Assembly (NCBI GenBank): GCA_045533175.1
Contig: JAZSHJ010000060.1
Location: 1 to 40,279, forward strand
Direction of reading: 5' to 3'
DNA length: 40,279 nucleotides
Origin: SIG588 sp045533175
GTDB lineage: Bacteria > Bacillota > Clostridia > Oscillospirales > Acutalibacteraceae
Part shown: piece after piece, positions 16,339 to 24,615 of the stretch
Layout: the number at the start of each line of letters is the position of its first letter
Position numbering within the stretch: position 1 is the stretch's first letter
Notes under the pieces: generated by a model
Seen by the model: the letters and a program-made list of their open reading frames with translations, nothing else
What the model was told of the DNA's origin: nothing
Database searches by the model: none
Made by a program: the position numbers and the translations under genes

Positions 16339-16367
16339 ATAATATCTATTTTTGTACGTAAAGTCAA
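16339..16367 (-). promoter_or_regulatory. Promoter of the Rnf operon
   Basis: On the minus strand TTGACT (16367-16362) and TATTAT (16344-16339) are 17 bases apart, about 38 bases before the first gene. Confidence 0.75.
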
Positions 16368-16478
16368 GACGGGAACGATTTACAGTCTTTTTTTAGCAAG
16401 AAATTACCTTTTTAACAATTTTTAGCGGTCAATTTCTCTTCGCCAAAGCGAAAAAGTTTGCAAAATGGATAAGAAATA

Positions 16479-16507
16479 TTGACTTTGCCGCCAAATCGGG
16501 ATATACT
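16479..16507 (+). promoter_or_regulatory. Promoter of the 56-aa membrane peptide gene
   Basis: TTGACT (16479-16484) and TATACT (16502-16507) are 17 bases apart. AAAAAGGAGG follows at 16526-16535, 8 bases before the ATG. Confidence 0.8.
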
Positions 16508-16543
16508 GAAAACAACATAGAAAACAAAAAGGAGGATATTCCT

Positions 16544-16714
16544 ATGAAAATCGTTTGGAAACTGTTGGTCGTGGTGGGCGTGTTGGCCGCGGCGGCTTCT
16601 GCTGTGATGCTGTGGATGCGTTCCCGCAAAAAAGAGGATCTCGAGTTTGATGATGAGTGCTGTGTCTGGGAAGAGGACGAGCTTGCTGCAGACGAAGAGA
16701 TCGTCGAAGAGTAA
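16544..16714 (+). CDS. Small single-helix membrane protein with acidic tail
   Basis: A 56-aa protein: one N-terminal membrane helix (IVWKLLVVVGVLAAAASAVM), a basic stop-transfer stretch (RSRKK) and a very acidic C-terminal tail (EEDELAADEEIVEE) containing two adjacent Cys (DDECCVW). The positive-inside rule places the acidic tail in the cytoplasm. It has its own strong promoter, an excellent ribosome-binding site and a terminator, so it is very likely a real, well-expressed gene. I do not recognise a family and infer no function. Confidence 0.8.
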   Translation: MKIVWKLLVVVGVLAAAASAVMLWMRSRKKEDLEFDDECCVWEEDELAADEEIVEE

Positions 16715-16727
16715 TCCGAAGGAAAAG

Positions 16728-16760
16728 AAAGACCGAATGCACAGCATTCGGTCTTTTTTC
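16728..16760. terminator. Bidirectional Rho-independent terminator
   Basis: The 13-bp stem aaagaccgaatgc (16728-16740) pairs with gcattcggtcttt (16744-16756) around ACA, with T runs on both strands. It ends the small-peptide gene and the convergent ECF gene. Confidence 0.9.
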
Positions 16761-17282
16761 TTACGTTTGCGCCAAGCGTTCCACCCGTCGCATCACGGTG
16801 ACAAGCGGGGGGATGAGCAATGCCCCGCACACGAAATTGCTCACGGCATGAATGACATCGAACGGCAAGCCTGCCGCGACCCACGCGAGCGTTGCTTTAA
16901 AGGATAATCCAAAAAACAGCGCTTGGGCAGGGGCATACAACACACCGAACAGCAACCCGTGCGTTCCGCACACCGCGGCATACACAAACGGGGTCGCCGC
17001 GCGCGGCAAACGGCGGGGCATCAACATAGCCATGCCCCACAGCACCGTCCAAATGTACAAATACGGCACCCACCACGTCCCAAAACCTGCCACCAAGCCA
17101 TCCAACAGCACGTAAACATACAGCGGATACAGCGCACGGGCACGATACACCACCGTGGCCGCCACGATAAACACGCCGATCAAATGAATGTTCGGCAAAA
17201 ACTCCATCACCTTTTTGGAGGCGAACATCAGCGCCGCCAACAAAGCAAACATTGCTGTTTCGCGTATCGTCAGCTTTTTCAT
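16761..17282 (-). CDS. ECF transporter substrate-binding (S) component, probably for cobalamin
   Basis: A 173-aa membrane protein with about six helices, typical of S components (NIHLIGVFIVAATVVYRARA near helix 2, and GLPFDVIHAVSNFVCGALLI at the end). S components bind a vitamin and dock on a shared EcfA/A'/T module, which is not in this window. The substrate is inferred as cobalamin because the transcript starts with a cobalamin riboswitch and the upstream cotranscribed gene encodes a transcobalamin-like DUF4430 protein. It overlaps that gene by 4 bases (ATGA). Confidence 0.8.
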   Translation of the reverse strand: MKKLTIRETAMFALLAALMFASKKVMEFLPNIHLIGVFIVAATVVYRARALYPLYVYVLLDGLVAGFGTWWVPYLYIWTVLWGMAMLMPRRLPRAATPFVYAAVCGTHGLLFGVLYAPAQALFFGLSFKATLAWVAAGLPFDVIHAVSNFVCGALLIPPLVTVMRRVERLAQT

Positions 17283-17728
17283 TTTTCAACTTTAAAGGCG
17301 TAGGACGCACCGTCGGTGACCGCGGTTTTTTCCACACCCGTCAAAGCGTATTCGCCGTTCACGTAAAACGCCCAGTAGGTCTTATCCGTATCGTAATCCG
17401 CGGTGATCCCATTCACCGTCTTAACGTACAGGCCGTACGCACCCTCTTCGCCCGTGATAAGACCGTGTTCGCTCAAAGCTTCGCCAACAGTGGCCTTGTC
17501 GGTATGGATGAGGAACTGTTGGGCGTTGCCCTCTTTGTCCGTCACCGTGAAGGTGAAAGACACCGCCCCTTGACCAAGTTCCTTTTGGCTCGTCACGGTG
17601 GTGGCGGTGGTGTTTTCATCGCCGTTTTTCGGCTGTTCGTTACAACCCAACATGCCAAGTGCCATAGCCGCAATCAGCACCGCACAAAGGAGGAACGACA
17701 GCACATTGCGTTTGTGTGTCTTGTTCAT
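17279..17728 (-). CDS. DUF4430 (transcobalamin C-terminal-like) lipoprotein
   Basis: A 149-aa exported protein. The signal LCAVLIAAMALGMLGC has a lipobox, so the Cys would be lipidated. A short linker is followed by a DUF4430 domain (~50-149, with VSFTFTVTDKEGNAQQFLIH and YWAFYVNGEYALTGVEKT), a fold seen in the cap of cobalamin-binding proteins. It probably captures cobalamin or a corrinoid at the surface and hands it to the ECF S component encoded next. ATG 17728 is chosen; AAGGAG lies 12 bases upstream, rather far. Confidence 0.82.
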   Translation of the reverse strand: MNKTHKRNVLSFLLCAVLIAAMALGMLGCNEQPKNGDENTTATTVTSQKELGQGAVSFTFTVTDKEGNAQQFLIHTDKATVGEALSEHGLITGEEGAYGLYVKTVNGITADYDTDKTYWAFYVNGEYALTGVEKTAVTDGASYAFKVEK

Positions 17729-17801
17729 TTGTACATTACTCTCCTTGCAATAATCTACCCCCACCCATCGGCGCTCGCGATGTGTACGTGTCGGGAGTGT
17801 T

Positions 17802-17963
17802 GACCGCGCGAGTATTTCGACTCGGTGCGGATGGCGGCCGCCTTCTCGGGGGATTCCCCAATGGCATGTCCCCGCCTGCGGCGGCGGGTAAGACCGTATC
17901 ACAAAAAGCACCTCACGGCGACGGGCTCGTGCAGGAATCTCACCTGCTTCCTCGGCCGCGGTC
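17802..17963 (-). ncRNA. Cobalamin riboswitch
   Basis: The minus-strand leader matches the B12-box consensus. GAGGAAGCAGGTGAGATTCC then TGCACGAGCCCGTCGCCGTGA form the P3-P6 core. Further on, GCCATTGGGGAATCCCCC then GAGAAGGCGGCC match the GCCACTG...GGGAAGGC element. P1 is closed by GACCGCG (17963-17957) with CGCGGTC (17808-17802). It begins about 8 bases after the promoter -10 box and lies upstream of the DUF4430 and ECF genes. A stem (CATCG/CGATG, about 17765-17785) between P1 and the ribosome-binding site could be the expression platform. Cobalamin should lower expression. Confidence 0.88.
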
Positions 17964-17970
17964 AGGAGTG

Positions 17971-17999
17971 ATTATACCACAACGTCCGACAAAACGCAA
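17971..17999 (-). promoter_or_regulatory. Promoter of the cobalamin-uptake operon
   Basis: On the minus strand TTGCGT (17999-17994) and consensus TATAAT (17976-17971) are 17 bases apart. The -35 box overlaps the terminator of the ABC exporter operon. The 302 bases between the ABC and DUF4430 genes hold only this terminator, promoter and riboswitch. Confidence 0.75.
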
Positions 18000-18025
18000 G
18001 GCGGCAGGAGATTTTTCTGCCGCCT
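17994..18025 (-). terminator. Terminator of the ABC exporter operon
   Basis: The 9-bp stem aggcggcag (17999-18007) pairs with ctgccgcct (18017-18025). On the minus strand it is followed by TGCGTTTTG, a weak T run. It directly follows the stop at 18031. Confidence 0.65.
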
Positions 18026-18030
18026 GTGTT

Positions 18031-19917
18031 TTATTCCAATTCAAACGCGCCGGTATACAACCGATAATACTGCCCTTTCTGTGCAATGAGATCGTCGTGG
18101 TCACCACGCTCGATCACGCGGCCGTGATCCAACACCAAGATCACGTTGGAGTTTTTCACGGTGGACAAACGGTGCGCAATGACAAACACGGTGCGCCCTT
18201 CCATCAACGCATCCATACCGCGCTGAACGATCGCTTCGGTACGCGTGTCAATGGAGGAGGTGGCTTCGTCCAGGATCATCACGGGAGGGTCGGCCACCGC
18301 CGCCCGCGCAATGGAGAGCAACTGGCGTTGCCCCTGCGACAGGTTGGCGCCGTTTTCGGTGAGCGCGGTTTGATATCCGTCGGGCAAGCGGGTGATGAAA
18401 TCATCCGCACCCGCCAGCTTAGCCGCTGCAATACACTCTTCGTCGGTGGCATCCAGCTTGCCGTAACGGATGTTGTCCATCACCGTGCCGGTGAACAGGT
18501 TGGTGTCCTGCAACACAATGCCGAGCGAACGGCGCAGATCGGCCTTTTTGATCTTATTGATGTTGATGCCGTCGTAACGGATCTTGCCGTCCGCAATGTC
18601 GTAAAAACGGTTGAGCAGATTGGTAATGGTGGTTTTGCCCGCACCCGTCGCACCAACAAACGCCACCTTCTGCCCCGGCTTGGCATACAACGTCACGTCG
18701 TGCAACACGGTTTTTTCGCCGTCATAGGAGAAATCCACCCCGAACAACCGCACATCTCCCGTCACACGGGTATAGGTAACGGTGCCGTCGCCGTGCGGAT
18801 GTTTCCACGCCCACACACCGGTGCGCTCTTCACATTCCGTGAGTTCGCCGTTTTGCTCGCGGGCATTCACCAAGGTGACGTAGCCGTCGTCGGTTTCGGG
18901 CGCTTCATCCATCAGCGTGAAGATGCGGTCCGCGCCCGCCAAGCCCATCACCACCGCGTTGATCTGGTGGGATACCTGGTTGATGTTGCCCGCAAACTGT
19001 TTGGTCATGTTGAGGAAGGGTACCACCACGCTGATGCCAAGCGGCAGACCCGACAAACTCACGTTGGGCACCCCGCCGAGCAACAACGCGCCGCCCGACA
19101 GCGCCACCACCACGTACAGAATGTTGCCGATGTTGTTGAGTACCGGCCCCAAAATATTGGCGTATTTGTTGGCGCGTTCGGATTCACGGAACAACTCGTC
19201 GTTTAATCGATCAAAATCCGCTTCGGCTTCGGGTTCGTGGCAAAACACCTTCACAACCTTCTGGCCGTGCATCATTTCTTCAATAAACCCTTCCACGCGG
19301 CCGAGGGACCGCTGCTGCTTTATGAAATATTTTGCGGAGCCGCCGCCCACTTTGCGCACCACCAACGTGATGCAAGCCACCCCCACCGTAACCACCAACG
19401 TGAGCCACACGCAGAAGTACAGCATGATACAAAACACGGTGAGTACCGTCACACCCGAGATGATCATCTGCGGAATGCTCTGCGAAACAAGCTGACGCAG
19501 GGTGTCGATATCGTTGGTGTAGGTGCTCATCACATCGCCGTGATTGTGGGTATCGAAAAATTTAACAGGTAACCGTTGCATACGGTTGAACATCTTTTCA
19601 CGCAGTTTTTTGAGAATTCCCTGCGTGATGATCGCCGTCAACTGGTTGTACACAACACAGGAGATGAGCGACAACACGTAGAAGGTTGCCAAAACCATTA
19701 CCAACGAGAGGATCGGCTCGCGTGCGGCCGCCCAGTTGCCGTCTGCCGCGTGCAGTTCGATCTGTGCGATCACCTGCTGCATGAACAAAGAAGGCACGGA
19801 ACTCACCACCGCGCTGAACAAAATGCACAGCACAGTAAGCGGGATAAGCACGGGATAAAACGCGAGGATCTCTTTCAGAAGACGCCGCATAGTGCCTTTT
19901 TTTGCTTTGGGTTTCAT
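18031..19917 (-). CDS. ABC exporter half-transporter with complete ATPase site
   Basis: A 628-aa protein with an N-terminal six-helix exporter domain and a C-terminal ATPase. Walker A is GATGAGKTT (Lys428), the signature is LSQGQRQ, Walker B ends ILDEAT with catalytic Glu551, and the switch is IAHRLS with His582. All key residues are present. Between membrane domain and ATPase lies an insert of about 50 residues (~330-380). It pairs with the upstream gene product to form a heterodimeric multidrug/lipid-type exporter. ATG 19917 overlaps the upstream stop (ATGA) and has AAGGAGG before it. The exported substrate is unknown. Confidence 0.9.
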   Translation of the reverse strand: MKPKAKKGTMRRLLKEILAFYPVLIPLTVLCILFSAVVSSVPSLFMQQVIAQIELHAADGNWAAAREPILSLVMVLATFYVLSLISCVVYNQLTAIITQGILKKLREKMFNRMQRLPVKFFDTHNHGDVMSTYTNDIDTLRQLVSQSIPQMIISGVTVLTVFCIMLYFCVWLTLVVTVGVACITLVVRKVGGGSAKYFIKQQRSLGRVEGFIEEMMHGQKVVKVFCHEPEAEADFDRLNDELFRESERANKYANILGPVLNNIGNILYVVVALSGGALLLGGVPNVSLSGLPLGISVVVPFLNMTKQFAGNINQVSHQINAVVMGLAGADRIFTLMDEAPETDDGYVTLVNAREQNGELTECEERTGVWAWKHPHGDGTVTYTRVTGDVRLFGVDFSYDGEKTVLHDVTLYAKPGQKVAFVGATGAGKTTITNLLNRFYDIADGKIRYDGININKIKKADLRRSLGIVLQDTNLFTGTVMDNIRYGKLDATDEECIAAAKLAGADDFITRLPDGYQTALTENGANLSQGQRQLLSIARAAVADPPVMILDEATSSIDTRTEAIVQRGMDALMEGRTVFVIAHRLSTVKNSNVILVLDHGRVIERGDHDDLIAQKGQYYRLYTGAFELE

Positions 19918-21659
19918 TCGGCATCCTCCTTCCCCGCCGTGTTCTGCGAACGGTATATCTCCCGATAAATGTCGCAGGTCGAAAGCAGTTCGGTGTGCGT
20001 GCCCATAGCGGCAATACGGCCGCCTTCCATCACCAAAATGCGATCCGCATCTTCCACCGAGGCGGTGCGCTGTGCAATGATGATCTTGGTGGTGGTGGGA
20101 ATGTATTCCCGCATGGCGCGGCGAATCAGCGCATCCGTCTTGGTGTCCACCGCGCTGGTGGAATCGTCCAGAATCAGCACCTTCGGTTTTTTCAGCAACG
20201 CGCGGGCAATGCACAAACGCTGTTTCTGCCCGCCCGACACATTGGTACCCCCCTGTTCGATGTAGGTGTCATACCCGTTCGGCAGGGCGCTCACAAACTC
20301 GTCCGCACACGAAAGGCGGCAGGCTTCCACCAACTCTTCGTCGGTCGCATCCTTGTTGCCCCACCGCAGATTTTCCTTCACCGTGCCCGAAAACAGCACG
20401 TTCTTTTGCAGCACCACCGCCACGCCGTTGCGCAAGGTGTCGAGATCGTATGCCCGCACGTCCACGCCGCCTACTTTCACCGCGCCTTCGGTCACGTCGT
20501 ACAAACGGGAAATGAGCTGAATGAGCGACGACTTGGACGAACCCGTACCGCCGATGATGCCTACCGTTTCGCCCGAGCGAATGTGCAGATCAATGTTCTC
20601 GAGCACGGGGCGCTTCGCCTTCTTGGAATACTTAAAACTCACCCCATCAAAATCGATGGAACCGTCCGCCAACGTCATCACGGGGTTTTCGGGGTTTTGA
20701 AGCGTGCTGGTTTCCCGCAACACTTCGGTAATGCGCTTTGCGGATTCGCCCGCCAGCGTGATCATCACGAACACCATCGACAGCATCATCAAACTGGACA
20801 GCATCATGAATCCGTAGGTGAGCAACGCCGACAACTGCCCCACATCCAGATCCAGGCCGCGGGAGGAGATGACGGTGTAGGATCCCACCGACAGCACAAA
20901 CACCATCACGGCATACAAGCAAAACTGCATCAGCGGGTTGTTCAACACCACGATGCGTTCGGCCTTGGTAAAATCCGCACACACTTCTTCGGCGGTAACA
21001 TCAAACTTCGTTTGCTCGTGCTCTTCCCGCACGAAGGATTTGACCACCCGCATCCCCTTGATGTTTTCCTGAATGGATGCGTTCAGATTATCGTACTTTT
21101 TGAACACGCGGCGGAACAGCGGCATGGCGCTGCGCGCCACCAAAAACAGCCCCGTACCCAACACGGGAATAACAAACAGGAAGATCCACGCCATGTGACC
21201 GCCCATTTTGAACGCCATGAAAAACGCAAAAATCAACATCAAGGGCGAACGGATGGCGGTGCGGATGATCATCATATACGCCATTTGCACGTTGCTCACG
21301 TCGGTGGTCATGCGGGTGACCAGCGAGGACGTCATGAAACGGTCGATGTTTTCAAACGAAAACCCCTGCACGCTGTGGAACAAATCGTGCCGCAGGTTGC
21401 GCGCCAACCCGCAAGATGCGGTGGCGCAGGTAAACCCCGCCCACGTGCCGAAGGTAAGGGACAAAATCGCCATTGCGGTGAGAATGCCGCCGTAGGTCCA
21501 CAGCGTGGCCATGGACGCGCCCGCTTTCACCGCGTTCACCAGATCGGCAATCAAAAAGGGGATGATACATTCCAGCACTACTTCACAACTCACCAACAGC
21601 GGAGTGGCGACGGAAGCGCGCTTGTATTCCCTTAAACTTTTCAAAATTGTTTTAACCAT
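19914..21659 (-). CDS. ABC exporter half-transporter with degenerate ATPase site
   Basis: A 581-aa protein with six membrane helices and an ATPase domain. Walker A is GGTGSSKSS (Lys376) and the signature is VSGGQKQ. The catalytic Glu after Walker B is replaced by Asp499 (LILDDS), and the switch His by Gln530 (IIAQRTAS). These two changes are typical of the non-catalytic half of heterodimeric exporters such as TM287/288 and BmrC/BmrD, where only one ATP site turns over quickly. The partner is encoded immediately downstream. Transcribed from its own promoter at 21707-21736. Confidence 0.9.
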   Translation of the reverse strand: MVKTILKSLREYKRASVATPLLVSCEVVLECIIPFLIADLVNAVKAGASMATLWTYGGILTAMAILSLTFGTWAGFTCATASCGLARNLRHDLFHSVQGFSFENIDRFMTSSLVTRMTTDVSNVQMAYMMIIRTAIRSPLMLIFAFFMAFKMGGHMAWIFLFVIPVLGTGLFLVARSAMPLFRRVFKKYDNLNASIQENIKGMRVVKSFVREEHEQTKFDVTAEEVCADFTKAERIVVLNNPLMQFCLYAVMVFVLSVGSYTVISSRGLDLDVGQLSALLTYGFMMLSSLMMLSMVFVMITLAGESAKRITEVLRETSTLQNPENPVMTLADGSIDFDGVSFKYSKKAKRPVLENIDLHIRSGETVGIIGGTGSSKSSLIQLISRLYDVTEGAVKVGGVDVRAYDLDTLRNGVAVVLQKNVLFSGTVKENLRWGNKDATDEELVEACRLSCADEFVSALPNGYDTYIEQGGTNVSGGQKQRLCIARALLKKPKVLILDDSTSAVDTKTDALIRRAMREYIPTTTKIIIAQRTASVEDADRILVMEGGRIAAMGTHTELLSTCDIYREIYRSQNTAGKEDAE

Positions 21660-21706
21660 GCCCTGTCGTTTTCCTTTCGCGCAGAAAATACTACTGTATC
21701 TTTGTA

Positions 21707-21736
21707 ATTATACTCCCAATAAAACGCCCCTGTCAA
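21707..21736 (-). promoter_or_regulatory. Promoter of the ABC exporter operon
   Basis: On the minus strand TTGACA (21736-21731) and TATAAT (21712-21707) are both consensus, 18 bases apart. The start codon is about 50 bases on. Confidence 0.85.
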
Positions 21737-21824
21737 GACGTATTGCAACGCAACGGCGAAGCTTCTTGGGCGGTTTACACAAATTGTTTTTTCTGCCGAA
21801 ACGCAAATTTTTTTAAATTCTGTA

Positions 21825-21853
21825 TTTACATTTGACCGAAAAGTGCGTATAAT
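21825..21853 (+). promoter_or_regulatory. Promoter of the CofE-like gene
   Basis: TTTACA (21825-21830) and TATAAT (21848-21853) are 17 bases apart. An AGAAAGG ribosome-binding site lies 12 bases before the ATG, farther than usual. Confidence 0.7.
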
Positions 21854-21901
21854 ATTGCTGTTAAAGACCTATTGTGAAAAACAGAAAGGTTCGTGTAAAG
21901 T

Positions 21902-23095
21902 ATGGAACGCAAAATCGGAACGGTATCCCGCGGGGTGCGTTGCCCCATTATCCGTGAAGGGGACGACTTGGCCGCTTTGGTGACTGCCTCGGTGCTGGAA
22001 GCCGCACAGAGCGAAGGCTTTTCGTTGCGCGACCGCGACGTGGTGGCCATGACCGAATCCATCGTGGCCCGTGCACAGGGCAACTATGCTTCGGTGCAGA
22101 ACATTGCGGATGACGTGAAGGCCAAATTCGGTGAAGACGCCACCGTCGGCGTGATCTTCCCCATTCTCTCCCGCAACCGTTTTGCCATTTGTTTGAAAGG
22201 CATCGCCATGGGTGTGAAAAAGGTGGTGCTGATGCTCAGCTATCCCTCCGATGAAGTGGGTAACGAACTGGTTTCGTTGGATCAACTGGACGAAGCGGGC
22301 ATCAACCCCTTCAGCGACGTGCTGGATCTCCCTCGTTACCGTGAACTGTTCGGTGAAAACCGCCACCCCTTCACGAACGTGGATTACGTCGGATATTATG
22401 AAGAGGTGATTCGCGAAGCGGGCGCCGAAGCTGAGATCGTCTTTGCGAACGATCCCCGTGCGGTGTTGAAGTACACCAAAAACGTGCTTCCTTGCGACAT
22501 CCACACCCGTGTGCGCACCAAACGCCTGCTGAAGGCGGCGGGTGCCGAAAAGGTGTTCGGTCTGGACGAGATCCTCTCCGCCCCCGTGAACGGCAGCGGT
22601 TGCAACGAGCAGTTCGGTCTGCTCGGCTCGAACAAAGCCACCGAAGAAACGGTGAAACTCTTCCCCCGCGAATGCAAGGACTTGGTGCTGGATATTCAAA
22701 AGCGCCTGTTGGAAGCGACCGGCAAGCACATTGAAGTGATGGTGTACGGCGACGGCGCGTTCAAAGATCCGGTGGGTAAGATTTGGGAACTCGCCGATCC
22801 GTGCGTATCCCCCGCCTATACCGACGGTTTGGAAGGCACGCCCAACGAATTGAAACTGAAATATCTTGCGGATAACGATTTTGCCGCATTGTCGGGCGAA
22901 GCGTTGCGCGATGCGATTTCGCAGAAGATCCGTGAAAAGAAGGCCGACCTCGTGGGTGACATGACCTCCGAGGGTACCACCCCCCGCCGCTTGACTGACC
23001 TGATCGGTTCGCTGTGCGATCTGACCTCCGGTTCGGGCGATAAGGGTACACCCGTGGTGCTGATCCAAGGCTATTTTGACAACTACACCAACTGA
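21902..23095 (+). CDS. CofE-like ligase (coenzyme F420-0:L-glutamate ligase family)
   Basis: A 397-aa protein of the CofE/F420 gamma-glutamyl ligase fold, longer than archaeal CofE (about 250 aa). The N-terminal half carries DRDVVAMTESIVARAQGNYA; the second half has the conserved stretch EVMVYGDGAFKDPVGKIW, then ELADPCVSPA, and ends with GTPVVLIQGYFDNY. The archaeal enzyme adds glutamate to F420-0 using GTP. No other F420 gene is in the window and Clostridia of this type are not known to make F420, so the true substrate is probably different. It is a single-gene unit with its own promoter and terminator. Confidence 0.8.
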   Translation: MERKIGTVSRGVRCPIIREGDDLAALVTASVLEAAQSEGFSLRDRDVVAMTESIVARAQGNYASVQNIADDVKAKFGEDATVGVIFPILSRNRFAICLKGIAMGVKKVVLMLSYPSDEVGNELVSLDQLDEAGINPFSDVLDLPRYRELFGENRHPFTNVDYVGYYEEVIREAGAEAEIVFANDPRAVLKYTKNVLPCDIHTRVRTKRLLKAAGAEKVFGLDEILSAPVNGSGCNEQFGLLGSNKATEETVKLFPRECKDLVLDIQKRLLEATGKHIEVMVYGDGAFKDPVGKIWELADPCVSPAYTDGLEGTPNELKLKYLADNDFAALSGEALRDAISQKIREKKADLVGDMTSEGTTPRRLTDLIGSLCDLTSGSGDKGTPVVLIQGYFDNYTN

Positions 23096-23104
23096 TAGGA
23101 TATC

Positions 23105-23142
23105 AAGAACCCCGTTCGGAAAAACCGAACGGGGTTCTTTAT
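23105..23142 (+). terminator. Rho-independent terminator after the CofE-like gene
   Basis: A perfect 15-bp stem (23105-23119 with 23125-23139) and A5 loop, followed by a short T-rich run (ttcttta). Confidence 0.85.
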
Positions 23143-23182
23143 GTGGCCGACCGCGACGGAACGGTTAGCATCCGTTCCCTAC

Positions 23183-23211
23183 TTGTTTTTTGAAGCAATG
23201 TGTGCTATACT
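23183..23211 (+). promoter_or_regulatory. Promoter of the trkAH operon
   Basis: TTGTTT (23183-23188) and TATACT (23206-23211) are 17 bases apart, with AAAGGGG just before the start codon. Confidence 0.65.
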
Positions 23212-23237
23212 GATTTTGATTACGGTGCAAAGGGGTA

Positions 23238-24602
23238 ATGGCCTTGAAAATTTTGATCGTCGGTGTGGGCAAAGTCGGCGCGGCATTGGCGCGACAACTG
23301 TCCCGCGAAAAACACGATCTTACCTTGATCGATATCAACCCCCTCGTGTTGGAGGCCGGTGTGGAAACGTTCGATGTGCGCTCGTTGCGCGGCAACGGTG
23401 CATCGGCAAAGATTCTGCGCGAAGCCGATGTGGACGCGGCCGATCTGTTGATCGCCACCACGGGGGAAGACGAAGTGAACCTGCTGTGTTGCCTCACCGC
23501 GCACAGCCTGAACCCGCGGTTGCACACCATTGCGCGTATCCGCAACCCCGAATATCGCGAGCAGGCGTATGCCATGCGAGGCGTGTTCGGCCTGTCCATG
23601 GCGATCAACCCCGAAATGCAAGCCGCAACCGAAATTGAACGGTTGCTGAAATATCCCGGCTTTTTGAAACGTGACACCTTTGCCCGCGGCCGTTTGGAGA
23701 TCGTGGAACTGTTGGTGGATGAAGGCAGCCCGCTTTGTGACGTGCCGCTGACCGCGCTGGGCACCGTGGTGAAATGTCGCGTGCTGGTCTGCTCGGTTTT
23801 GCGGGGCGGCAAAGCGATCATCCCCGGCGGTAACTTCGTGGTAAAAGCGGGCGATCGCCTGTTCGTCACCGCCACCACCAACAATCTGACCACGCTGCTT
23901 CGCAACCTGGGGCTTATCACCCATCCCGCCAAACGCGTAATGCTGGCAGGCGGCGGCCACGTGAGTTATTATCTTGCTCAGCAGTTGTTAAAAAGCGGTG
24001 TCGCGGTGCAGATCTTTGAACGCAACCGCACGCGGTGTGAAGAGTTGGCGGAGTTGTTACCCAACGTATCCATCCTGCACGGGGACGTCAGCGACCAGAT
24101 CTTGCTGGACAGCGAAGGCATCGCCGATTGCGACGCGTTCGTTTCGCTCACGGGGTTGGATGAACTGAACGTGATGATGTCGCTGTTTGCCCATTCGCGC
24201 GGGGTGCCGAAGGTGATTACCAAACTGGGACGGTTGGAAAGCACCGAGTTGCTGGATTCCCTTCCGCTGGGTTCGCTTATCAGCCCCAAAGAACTGTGCA
24301 CCAACACCATTGTGCGCTACGTGCGCGCCATGCAAAATCAAACGGGCGCAGCGTTGGCGGTGCACATGATCGCCGACGGACAGGTGGAAGCCGCTGAGTT
24401 TACGGTGGATGAAAACCCTCGCCTTATCGGCATACCGTTGCGCGAGTTGAAACTGCGCCGCGGCGTCTTGGTCGTGGGCGTTTCCCATGGGGCCACCACC
24501 GCGATTCCCGACGGTAACACCACCCTGCGCAAGGGCGACGTTGTGGTAATCGTCAGCGAAGAGGATCGCGATATCCACCAGTTGAACGATATTTTCGATT
24601 AA
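23238..24602 (+). CDS. trkA: Trk potassium uptake regulatory subunit TrkA
   Basis: A 454-aa cytosolic protein with two RCK units, the normal TrkA plan. Each has a Rossmann NAD-binding domain (ILIVGVGKVG at ~5-14; VMLAGGGHVSYYLAQ at ~235) followed by a C-terminal TrkA_C domain. It forms a ring under TrkH and gates K+ flow in response to nucleotides. ATG 23238 is chosen, with AAAGGGG 6 bases before it; a TTG two codons later is possible. It lies 13 bases before trkH. Confidence 0.93.
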   Translation: MALKILIVGVGKVGAALARQLSREKHDLTLIDINPLVLEAGVETFDVRSLRGNGASAKILREADVDAADLLIATTGEDEVNLLCCLTAHSLNPRLHTIARIRNPEYREQAYAMRGVFGLSMAINPEMQAATEIERLLKYPGFLKRDTFARGRLEIVELLVDEGSPLCDVPLTALGTVVKCRVLVCSVLRGGKAIIPGGNFVVKAGDRLFVTATTNNLTTLLRNLGLITHPAKRVMLAGGGHVSYYLAQQLLKSGVAVQIFERNRTRCEELAELLPNVSILHGDVSDQILLDSEGIADCDAFVSLTGLDELNVMMSLFAHSRGVPKVITKLGRLESTELLDSLPLGSLISPKELCTNTIVRYVRAMQNQTGAALAVHMIADGQVEAAEFTVDENPRLIGIPLRELKLRRGVLVVGVSHGATTAIPDGNTTLRKGDVVVIVSEEDRDIHQLNDIFD

Positions 24603-24615
24603 GCGGGGACGGCGT

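Noticed and set aside
18031..20214. Longer (727-aa) start for the second ABC half
   Set aside because: The extra 99 residues lie inside the upstream ABC gene in another frame. ATG 19917 has an AAGGAGG site and the typical ATGA overlap.
23158..23178. Extra terminator before trkA (ggaacgg/ccgttcc hairpin)
   Set aside because: No T run follows, and it is too near the next promoter to need one.
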